Below, piece by piece: positions 21,841 to 31,100 of a DNA stretch of 64,000 nt. How positions within the stretch are numbered: position 1 is the stretch's first letter; each line of letters begins with the position of its first letter. Source of the DNA: Monoplex corrugatus (lineage: Eukaryota; Mollusca; Gastropoda; Littorinimorpha; Ranellidae); the NCBI GenBank assembly GCA_030674185.1, contig JAPXFY010000026.1, positions 58,980,965-59,044,964 on the forward strand. The letters run 5' to 3'. Position numbers and translations under genes: made by a program. The notes beneath the pieces were generated by a model that had not been told where the DNA came from, searched no databases, and saw only the letters and a program-made list of their open reading frames with translations.

Positions 21841-22245
21841 CTAGAGCGTTGAACTGGGGACGCGGCCCTGCTTCACACTGCTTTTAATGGGGAATGGCTC
21901 TGAGTAGAATGCATCAAATTGCAATATCCTATAATGTCACCATGGAACGAGACGATGGATTCAGCAGCTGCAGTGGACATCTGATCTTCTTCAGAAGTTC
22001 TTCCATATCAAACAGCTTTGGAATCAGGTCGATAAATCCAAAGTAAAATAGCTGCCCTTGTTCCTGGATCCTCCTGTGGCTGTCTGAGTTAGAAGATGAT
22101 GTCAATGGTGGATCTCTCTGCCCTGAAGCCACATTGGGACACGGGATAGACGTGATCTGCTAGTGTCTGCAAACTCTTCAGAACCACTCAGGCAAAAAAC
22201 CTTACCAATGGTGCTGAGATAGGATACGCTTCTGTAATGGTTACA
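21840..22245 (-). mobile_element. RTE-like (zinc-finger type) LINE reverse transcriptase fragment
   Basis: In reverse complement, broken frames read NHYRSVSYLSTIGKVF, then CGFRAERSTIDIIF-like, YFGFIDLIPKLF and LKKIRCPLQLL. They parallel the palm of the copy at 25494-26977 (GKAFARVLLTRLQ, CGFRAGRSTIDMIF, FIELTKAFDLV). Both ends are ragged and frameshifts are frequent. Confidence 0.65.
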
Positions 22246-22300
22246 GTTGTTTCCACATTCGTTCTTCTTCTTGTGTGTTTCTATGTTAATTATTTATATC

Positions 22301-22573
22301 ATATCGAGGGTTGACAACCAGAAGCAAGTATGTCGATTTTCTGATAGTTTACAGGAGACGATTTTTAACTGGGTTTTCGGGGAGAGGCTATATCTGCATT
22401 TTAAGATACTGGTTTTTGGTTTTTATCGATAACCGATCAAAAATCAATGTCATGGCCAAAAAAAAAAAAAGTCCACAAGTGAAAGATCACATCAAAAGCA
22501 ACAGTTCAGTAAAAAAAAAAAGAAAACTGACAAAAAAGTGAGATACTGTGTTCTGGCTGTCAACCCTCGATAT
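22301..22573. mobile_element. candidate MITE with ~23-bp terminal inverted repeats
   Basis: The left end ATATCGAGGGTTGACAACC followed by AGAA is mirrored at the right end by TTCTGGCTGTCAACCCTCGATAT, with one mismatch in 23. Weaker inverted similarity extends inwards for about 25 bp more (GATTTTCTGATAGTTT against the complement of AAACTGACAAAAAAGTG). The interior is A-rich with no transposase. The ends are flanked by AT-rich DNA (TATTTATATC and TATTCTTG), compatible with a TA target. Confidence 0.6.
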
Positions 22574-23015
22574 ATTCTTGTTGTTAGGGATGTGCTTGCT
22601 TTACGTGCCGTTATCTCATGTTTTTTAAATGAACTTGATTGACTGACATAATTTCTGTGTTGTGATATATGTTAATCTGTTTCCATCATTGCATTAGTTG
22701 ACATGTCTCCACTTTTTCTTGTATTTACTGTATTATTTTCCTCACATTCTACATCTATAATTTCTTTATATATATATATATAATACTGTCACAACTACAG
22801 GCAATATTGCCATAGTAATGTTATTGTTCTGATTGCAATTGTTATGGGTTGAAATACTTTGATTAACATGTGTCAGCCTTTGTTTCTGATGCTTTTGTAT
22901 AGCGCATGAATCACTGGCTGACATGTTAAAATCAGTGTTTCACCACAACTTATCTTTATAACGTGTTTTTCATTTTCTGTGTGTAGTGATTTACTTTTGT
23001 GCTCGTATTTTGTGC
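22574..23015. other. AT-rich anonymous DNA
   Basis: No gene recognised; contains a short TA microsatellite near 22768-22784. Confidence 0.5.
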
Positions 23016-23019
23016 GCAG

Positions 23020-23637
23020 AGTAACAAAGACTAACTTTAAGACAGAGAAACAAAGACTAACTTTAAGACAGAGAAACAAAGACTAACTTTAAGACAGAGT
23101 AACAAAGACTAACTTTGAGACAGAGAAACAAAGACTAACTTTTAGACAAAGGAACAAGGATTAACTTTAAGACAGAGAAACGAAAACTAATTTGAAGACA
23201 GAGAAACAAAGACTAACTGTAAGACAGAGAAATAAATACTAACTTTAAGACAGAGAAACAAAGACTAATTTTAAGACAAAGAAACAAAGACTAACTTTAA
23301 GACGGAGAAAAAGACTAACTTTAAGACAGAGAAAGAAAGACTTACTTTAAGACAAAGAAACAAAGACTGACTTTAAGACAGAGAAACATACACTAAATTT
23401 AAGACAGAGAAACAAAGACTAACTTTAAGACAAAGAAACAATGACTGACTTTCAGACAAAGAAACAGACTAACTTTAAGACAAAGAAACAAAGACTGACT
23501 TTAGGACAGGGAAACAAAGGCTAACTTTAAGACAGAGAAACAAAGACTAATTTAAAGTCAGAGGAACAAAGACTAACTTTAAGACAGAGAAACAAAGACT
23601 AACTTTAAGACAGAGAAACAAAGACTAACTTTAAGAT
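23020..23637 (+). repeat. about 26-bp minisatellite, ~23 diverged copies
   Basis: Unit GAAACAAAGACTAACTTTAA plus GACAGA, with many point variants and a few short units. It abuts RTE-like LINE E directly. Confidence 0.9.
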
Positions 23638-23639
23638 AA

Positions 23640-24610
23640 TGTAATGAATAAATTTACACAGGAATATGTATTGGGAACAAACAGCAGCAATGAGAGTAGA
23701 AATGATATAAGTTCTTTGCAAAATATCAAAAGAGGGGTTAGGCAGGGATGTGCTCTTTCATCAGATTGGTTTCCACTTTACACCAAAACCATCATGAGAA
23801 ATGCACTGGGATAAAGTTTGGAGGAAAATGATAAACAGACTTACTTATTCAGATCACATCGTTCTAATTGCAGAAAATCAAAAAGGCCTACGAAGTCTTG
23901 TGAATATAACAGAAATAGACAGCAGAAATAAAAATTGGAGCTAAATAGCAAGAAGACTGAAGTCATAATAATCAGTCCAAAAAAAAAGAGAAATCCCCTC
24001 ATGCAAAAATAAAAGGAAATGGCACCACATTGACACAAGTTGGCAATTTTAAAAATGTGTAAACAGTCATCTTACCAGACGGCAGATGCACATTAAAAAT
24101 ATCCAGCAGAAGCAGCCATGCTAAAACAGCATTCAAGAAAATGAAAACTGTTCTTATCAACTAGTGCCTATCAATTCACCTCAGGAAGAGAGTTTTTCAG
24201 TGTTATGTAGAACCGATACTGTTGTACAGATGTGAAGCGTGGACCATTAACACATCAAGTCAGAACAAGACTGAGGCAGCTGACATGTAGTTCTGAAAAA
24301 AAATGTTAAAAATTCCATGGACAGCAAAGATGCAGACAGAAAAAAACCATTAATAAAGAAGATTAAGAAAAGACAAGCAACGTTTAAAAGTCATTCTATG
24401 AGGCAAGAGAAATTACAGCACCTAGTCACAACAGGAAAGCTGGAGGGGAAAACAGCACCTGATAGACTCAAGGAAAAATATTGGACAGATGTTTTCAGTG
24501 GATGAAGACAGAGAGAGTGGGAGATGTACTTGCAGCGACAAAGGATAGATTCATATGAAGGGCCATGATCGCCAACGCCATGCAACAGGGCACATGATGA
24601 TGATAATATA
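23640..24610 (+). mobile_element. RTE-like LINE E, 5'-truncated copy
   Basis: Starts inside the palm (NMYWEQTAAMR, NIKRGVRQGCALS) and runs through damaged motif C, SKKTEVIIISP, TAFKKMKTVLIN and LLYRCEAWTINTSSQNKTEA to KIKKRQATFKSHSMRQ and KLEGKTAPDRLKEKYW. It ends with the GCCAACGCCATGCAACAGGG segment and an ATGATGATGATAAT tail at 24593-24609. Same family as LINE D but independent and decayed. Confidence 0.85.
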
Positions 24611-24611
24611 T

Positions 24612-25065
24612 GTCTGTAAGACAAACAAATTATACTATGGGACTGACGTCTATACACCTGTTTGTAACACCAACAACTTGTACTATATGACTGACGTCTG
24701 TACACCTGTTTGTAACACCAACAACTTGTACTGTAGGAATGACACCTGTACACCTGTTTGTTACACCAACAACCTGTGCTATAGGACTGACGTTTGTACA
24801 CCTGTATGTAACACCAACAACTTGTACTGTAGGAATGACGTTTGTACACCTGTATGTAACACCAACAACTTGTACTGTAGGAATGACGTTTGTACACCTG
24901 TATGTAACACCAACAACTTGTACTGTAGGAATGACACCTGTACACCTGTTTGTTACACCAACAACCTGTGCTATAGGACTGACGTTTGTACACCTGTTTG
25001 TAACACCAACAACCTGTACTGTAGGAATGACGTTTGTACACCTGTATGTAACACCAAATGTAGGT
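24612..25065 (+). repeat. 48-bp minisatellite, about 9.5 copies
   Basis: Unit GTTTGTACACCTGTATGTAA, CACCAACAACTTGTACTGTA, GGAATGAC. The 48-bp period is a multiple of three, so long frames open on both strands (for example 24391-25092 minus); these have no codon or domain support and are by-products. Confidence 0.9.
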
Positions 25066-25178
25066 AAATTCCATCGTGAAGTTTGACGTCATTGATGCAC
25101 GCAGACAGTTTAAATGGATTATATCTGCATAACTCCAGTGTGTGGTCTGACATCATTGATGCGTTCAGACAGCTTAAA
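25066..25178. other. short tandem duplication of ~65 bp
   Basis: Two copies share GACATCATTGATGC (GACGTCATTGATGC in the first), CAGACAG(T/C)TTAAATGGATT and ATATC(T/C)GC. Nothing else is seen. Confidence 0.5.
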
Positions 25179-25493
25179 TGGATTATATCCGCCAGGTGGC
25201 GTATTTGGAACTAAAACGCGTTCGCTCTGTTTGCCATCTTCTCGTTGATTCTGCAGCAAAATCTCTCTTAACATCATGTGTACTTTGTCGTCTAAATTAC
25301 GGTACACATGCTCTCATCTGTACTCCGTTGTCTTTCATGGAATCTGTACAGAAAGTTCATCATTTTTCAGCAAAACTCGTCCTTAAAGCTTCTTGCTACG
25401 ATAGTTCAGCATCCCTGCTTTGAATGCTCCACTGGCTTCCTATTCCACAACGTTTTAGGTACAATGCTGTTTGTACGTGTTACATTGTTGTGT
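25178..25493 (+). mobile_element. L2-like LINE family C fragment, left of insertion
   Basis: Reverse-transcriptase thumb remnant: RQVAYLELKRVRSVCHL, VDSAAKSLLTSCVL, RLNYGTHALI, VQKVHHFSAKLVLKA and a LHWLPIPQRFRYN-like end, parallel to family C (RIAYLELRRISTIRHYLSVD). It is interrupted at 25493 by an RTE-like element; ATTGTTGTGT (25484-25493) is repeated at 26978-26987, where the homology continues. Confidence 0.75.
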
Positions 25494-26977
25494 ATTGTTG
25501 GGAAAGCATTCGCCAGAGTCCTCTTAACCCGTCTTCAGAGGCTGGCAGCTCGCATCTACCCTGAATCCCAGTGTGGCTTCAGGGCCGGAAGATCGACCAT
25601 CGACATGATCTTCTCTGTCCGGCATCTACAGGAAAAGTGCCGCGAGCAGCACATGCCCCTTTGCCTCGCCTTCATTGAACTCACAAAAGCGTTCGACCTG
25701 GTCAGTCGGAGTGGTCTTTTCAAGCTTTTGAAGAAAATCGGCTGCCCCCCAAGACTATCAGCTGTCATCGAGTCTTTCCACGAGGATATGCATAGCACTG
25801 TGTGCTATAATGGTGCCACATCAGAGCCTTTTAGAATCAGCAGCGGAGTGAAACAGGGATGTGTTTTGGCCCCAACTCTGTTCGAGATCTTCTTCTCGAT
25901 GTTGCTGACTTATGCCTTCTGCAGATCTGAAGCTCTTCAACATTGCCAGGCTTCGTTCCAAAACTAAGGTGGGAAAGAAGACAATCAGAGAAGCTCTCTT
26001 TGCAGATGATGCTGCGCTGGCTTCCCACAGTGAACAAGATCTCCAGAGGCTCGTTGATCGCTTCGTCCACGCCTGCAGAGAGTTTGGTCTCACAATCAGC
26101 TTGAAGAAAACTGAGATCTTAGGCCAAGGCTGTGAAGAACCACCATCTCTACACATTGGAGACTACGACCTCAATACTGTCCACAAATTTCAGTACTTGG
26201 GGTCCACCATAAGTGACAACCTCTCTCTGGACTCTGAAATCAGCGCCAGAATTGCAAAGGCCTCATCTGTTATGGCTAACCTGAACAAGCGGGTCTGGTC
26301 CAACAGCAGTCTCACTGCTAACACCAAAATGCAGCATGTGTGTTGAGCACACTTCTCTACTCAAGTGAAGCCTGGACCACATACGCCAGCCAAGAAAAGA
26401 TGCTCAACATTTTCCATCTCCGCTGCTTGCGACGCATCCTCGGCATCCAATGGCAAGACAAGGTGACCAACACAGAGGTCCTCTGTCGTGCAGGCCTACA
26501 GACCATCTTTGCCCTTCTAAGCCAACGCCGACTACGCTGGCTTGGCCATGTGGTCGAATGGAGGATGGACGCATACCAAAAGACGTTCTCTATGGCGAAC
26601 TGGCAAACCGGAAGCGAACTCCAGGATGCCCACAGCTACGCTTTGTAGACGCATGCAAAAGGGACCTTAGAAGCTCAGGGATTGACCCAGGCTCTTGGGA
26701 GACTCTGGCGGAAGACAGGGCAGCGTGGCGGACAGCCGTTCAGCAAGGCGTTGTGAATGCGGAGAGGAGGAGAGCAGAAAGCGCAGATGAGAAAAGGGCT
26801 CTTCGCAAGCAACGTTCCAGAAACCAGACAACAGCAACTCAATTTGTATGTGGCAGATGTGACAGAGATTGCCACTCAAGAATCGGCCTGCACAGCCACA
26901 GCAGAAAGTGCACGTCATGACCACAACGCCTCCTGGTGCAGACTATCATCTCCTGAGATGCAAAGAGGCCGACTACT
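25494..26977 (+). mobile_element. RTE-like LINE with C-terminal C2H2 finger, truncated, 10-bp TSD
   Basis: 5'-truncated insertion flanked by the 10-bp duplication ATTGTTGTGT. It codes in broken frames for reverse transcriptase (GKAFARVLLTRLQ, QCGFRAGRSTIDMIF, FIELTKAFDLVSRSGLFKLL, SSGVKQGCVLAPTLFEIFFS), then lacks a short segment before LFNIARLRSKTKV, and goes on with LFADDAALASHSEQDL (motif C), LTISLKKTEIL, FQYLGSTISDNLSLD and LRRILGIQWQDKVTNTEVL. It ends with a C2H2-like finger, CGRCDRDCHSRIGLHSHSRKC split by no stop. The Gly-Val-Lys-Gln-Gly motif and FADD residues are kept. Confidence 0.85.
25912..26346 (+). pseudogene. RTE-like reverse transcriptase motif C to thumb
   Basis: A 144-codon open frame with LFADDAALASHSEQDLQRL, FGLTISLKKTEILGQG and VHKFQYLGSTISDNLSLD, closing at CV just before VLSTLLYSSEAW of the next frame. 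It is a well-kept part of the element above but disconnected from the rest by frameshifts on both sides. Confidence 0.7.
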
Positions 26978-27430
26978 ATTGTTGTGTCTGGTACTGCTCC
27001 TGTTTATATCTCTGACTTGTGCCATGTCTGTTTTCCATCCTGTACTCTTTGCTCTTCTTCTGATATTTGGCTATTTCAAAATCGTTTGATATTGATGCAA
27101 TACTCATGCTTTCTAATCTTTTGTCCATTTCGTAAATTTGTGGAATAATCTGCCTTTTTATCTGAGACATTTGTCAAACTTTTCCCCTTTCAAGACGTAA
27201 TTTAAAGCCCATCTTTTCCGTAAATCCTTCTGCTTAATTAACTTTGTTGTTCTCCTGATCCTAACCCACATTGTTTTAGTGTGTTCTTGTTGTGTCTTGT
27301 ATAAGGATGTTTTTGAGACTTTATGCATGGTGTCAATTATCATCATTATTATTATTACTATTATTATTAATTAAATTATTATTATCATTATTAGTATTAT
27401 CATTATTACTACTATTATTATTATCGACTT
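26978..27430 (+). mobile_element. L2-like LINE family C fragment, right of insertion
   Basis: Begins with the second copy of the 10-bp duplication and continues the frame left off at 25493: VVSGTAPVYISDLCHVCFPS parallels family C SSVSGTGPDYLSDILRLYVPS; FVEWSAFL-like and FKAHLFRKSFC follow. It ends in an ATT/ATC tail at about 27340-27430, as in other L2-like elements here. Confidence 0.7.
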
Positions 27431-27560
27431 TTTGTATCTATTGTTCTAAGTGTCATAATTATCATCATTATGATCTGCACCGTCACCATTCATGTTCATA
27501 CTGATATTCATTTTGTCACGTCAGATTTTACCATGTGAAACTCGGGCTGATACTCGTAGA
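27431..27560. other. anonymous DNA
   Basis: No feature recognised between the LINE tail and the SINE-like sequence. Confidence 0.4.
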
Positions 27561-27890
27561 CAGCACATCGCCGCAGTGCAGCGCCACCCATCTTTTTGAG
27601 TTCTAAGGGAGGAACCAGAAAAACATACCTATTTCTTCAACACTTTATACTAGGCCAGCCATGGAATGCTGTGCTCTTCACCATGTTTAAGTGCCACGGG
27701 ATCTTTAGCGTGCGCAGGGCGGAAAGCACATGGGTCTCTTTTTTTTTTCGTCCCTTTATGAAAAATTGGACGTTCAGTTTGATTTCTCTGTCAAAGTGAG
27801 GAGAAAAGTCGAGGTCTCTTTGGAAACGAACCCTGGAACCTGGAGTTTAGTTATTGACAGGTGAACGTCTGAACTATTATGCCGCTCTTC
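27560..27890 (-). mobile_element. candidate tRNA-headed SINE
   Basis: On the minus strand the sequence starts near 27890 with AGCGGCATAATAGTTCAGAC (A-box-like) and GTTCACCTGTCAATAAC, then CCAGGGTTCGTTTCC (B-box-like), about 40 bp apart, as in tRNA-derived SINE heads. The body contains the complement of CACGGGATCTTTAGCGTGCG, a phrase I recall from interspersed repeats of marine invertebrates. No tRNA cloverleaf was folded; the class is inferred. Confidence 0.45.
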
Positions 27891-28170
27891 TTCTTCTTCT
27901 TCTTCTTATATTATTATTATTATTATTGTTATTATTATCATTATTATCATCATCATCGTCATCATCATCATCATTATTATTACTATTATTATTATTATTA
28001 TTATTATATCATTATTATCATTATCATATTATTATTATTATTATATTAATATCATCATCATATTATTATTATTATTATCATATTATTGTTATTATTATTA
28101 TCATTATTGTTATTGTTATTATTATTACAACAATCACATCATCATCATCATTATCATCATCATAACCAGA
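27888..28170 (+). repeat. CTT/ATT/ATC compound microsatellite
   Basis: About 270 bp of CTT, then ATT/ATC units, then ATC-rich sequence up to the receptor. It codes Leu-rich and His-rich runs in forward frames; the start codon of the long receptor frame lies inside it. Confidence 0.9.
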
Positions 28171-31100
28171 ACAACATGAACATCATCAGCACCAGCATTA
28201 CTCCTGATCCACTGAACATCAGTGACCTGTGTCCGGGTGTAGACTACATCATGAATCAGAACCAAACAAACCTCACAGTCCTACAGGCCAATGTGTCGTC
28301 CTGCGCCAGTTGGTATTTCGATTCATCACCATTTCGGGCCTTTATGACACATCAGAATGTGGTGTATGGAATGTGTGATGAGTTCACTACTTTCTGTTTT
28401 CTGCATGTAGTGGTACCACAGGGTGTGTTAGTACGGGTTCAGATCCAACGTTTGGCGGACTGGAGTGACTCTTGCAAATGGACCACAGAAATATTTGAAT
28501 GGAATTCTGTCCGCGTTGTGATGGAAACGTGGGTAATAGGATGCCGTAGCAAATATATGAAAGAAGAGTACATGGAATCATTTGAAAACCGCATGTCTTT
28601 TGTGAACTATAACAAGTCTTTAGTTAGACTACATATACAGGCAATTAAAGATCACAGTTTCATTAAAGTATCTATGTCACCCTATTGTGGGTACATGATA
28701 TTACCACGTCAGAGTTTCCATTGGGAAGCTTCTCATGACATCAGGGAAGAAGTGACAGCACCCCCTGGCTGTGTCATCATGTTCAGTTTTCAGGGAACAT
28801 CGTACAGACAGCACACACCTCAAACGTATACAGACTTGATTTATACCCAGCCAGATACACGTCAATGTGTCCTGCGTGTGCTCGGTGACAGTAATTCATC
28901 ACCTCACGTTTTCCCTGCAACACATGTTCAAATTCATGTCAGCAGTTTAGGTTCTGTACCATTATGTGAAAGTATCACTCTGAAAATTTTATTTTCCTTT
29001 CACCCAGTGACAGCTAAACCCCACCAGTTACCCAGTGGACTGTTCAACTGTTCTGTCGATCACTATTCCACTTTTCAGCACCATCTGGACTGTAACCTGA
29101 AGTCAGAGTGTGAAGATGGACAGGATGAAACGGAACACTGTCCCTTCAGCAGTCCTGGTTGTCAGGGTTTGGTGGCTTCACGTAACAAATGTTTTGCATA
29201 TGTTAAACTAGATGTTTGTTTGCCTCCTGCACTGGCAACATATGAGTGTCAGAAGATGGGTGGACAGTTGGCTTCAATCAAAACCAGACAGGAATATGTC
29301 GACTTCCTAAAAATCTTTAATGACTTTGATGACTTTTTAGTGTTGGCAGGTTTGTCATCAGGCTGGAAGTTTGTGACTTTTATGTACAGTATGTTCCGTC
29401 ATTGGTCTGACAACACCATCATCTACAACCTTGATCGTTTCTATTACGCCCCTTATACACCCACAAGGATCTTTTCACGACAAGGTCTGAACGTACAGGT
29501 CAAAACTGGTTTTGACGCCTTTAACCATATACTTTGTGAAGTTAAATCACAATCACAAAACCTGTATTCTGTTCAAACAGTTGAGCTCCCTGTTTTAGAC
29601 ACAGCCCTGTCCCTTTTGATAAAGCCACTGCAGATGCTATCGGATTGTCCAGAAGGTCACGTGACACATACTTTTTTGTCCTGTGATCCTCAAGTTCACT
29701 GTGGACAAATGATGTATACAAGATCATGCGTGTTCTGGAACATGAGCACTCAGAACACAGACACACCGACTTTTCCCGGAAAGCACACTGGCTACACCAT
29801 TGTCATGTTTGTCTGTGATGATGACATAACAACACTGCCTTACACCCTGGTGTGTGACTTCAGACACGACTGTCCAGATCACAGTGATGAGTCATTCTGT
29901 CAACATCCTTCATGCAGTGGTTTTTTATGCACCAATGGTCAGTGTATTTTAGACAGCCAACGTTGTGATGACCACGCAGATTGTCTGGATGACTCTGATG
30001 AGGTCAGCTGCTACAGCAGCTCCAGGCACCACAAAGAGGCCAACAAAACTCATCGACTTTTCATCAACCTGGATGGTACAGGTTACTTTACTCAGCAGCT
30101 GATGACATCTCATCAGTCTTGTCCTGACACTCATTACTGGTGTACAGAAGACTGGCTGTACTGTCTCCCTGTCTACACTCGATGTAACGGATTTTCTGAC
30201 TGTACATATGGTGAAGATGAACAAGACTGTGAGACATTCACCTGTCCTGGTTTCTACCAGTGTCGTGGTTCTAAAATTTGTGTTCATGGAGATCATCTGT
30301 GTGATGGCTGGGGTCAGTGTCCACAGCGTGATGATGAATGGCTGTGTGACATGATCTGTCCTGATGGCTGTCAATGTCAAGGTCATTTTTTCTTTTGTCC
30401 ACATGCTTTCTGTGCTGACCTCTTCCCCCAACTTCGCTACATGGACGCCACAGGCTCAGGAATGATGCTGACTGATTTCAGTAACAACACATATCTCATT
30501 CATCTGAATCTGTCCTATTGTTCTCTAGTCAATGTATCAAGTGTGAAGCTTCGTAACCTACAGAACCTTGATCTGACCTACAACCACCTGAGAACTGTGG
30601 ATAGGATTGTTTTTCTCAAACTATGGAATTTAAAAACTTTGATATTAGCAAACAACCCTCTGACATTACTAAGAGGTAAGCCATATTTTCTGTGTCATTA
30701 TGCTCTAACAAAAATAGATGCTTCAAGAACACGTGTCCAGATACTTAACAGTAAGCTGCCCATGTACTTTCCCCAAGTCACACAGTTGGATTTATCATTT
30801 TCTGACATTCAAACAATCAGACCCAGAGCAGTCCAGTGTATGCCACAGCTAACTCAACTGGACATCAGGGGAAATTCCAAGATCAACTTTCCTTTGGACG
30901 CATTTTTGATGTGGAACCAGCTGAAAAGCATCTTCTCTTCAAATTATAGGCTTTGTTGCAGGAATTTACATTTAAAACAGTCACACACAGTACGGTGTGC
31001 ATCACCACAGCCCGAGTTTTCTTCCTGTGAACATCTGCTTCCATCTGAACTGCACAGGCTTTTCTTTTGGTTACTTTGTACGTTCTCCATTCTAGGGAAT

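Noticed and set aside
23020..25065. CRISPR-like repeat arrays
   Set aside because: Units are head-to-tail with no unique spacers, and the genome is clearly eukaryotic.
24391..25092. Tyr/Cys/Ser-rich repeat protein on the minus strand
   Set aside because: 48-bp minisatellite by-product, also open on the plus strand; its end runs into an RTE-like LINE tail.
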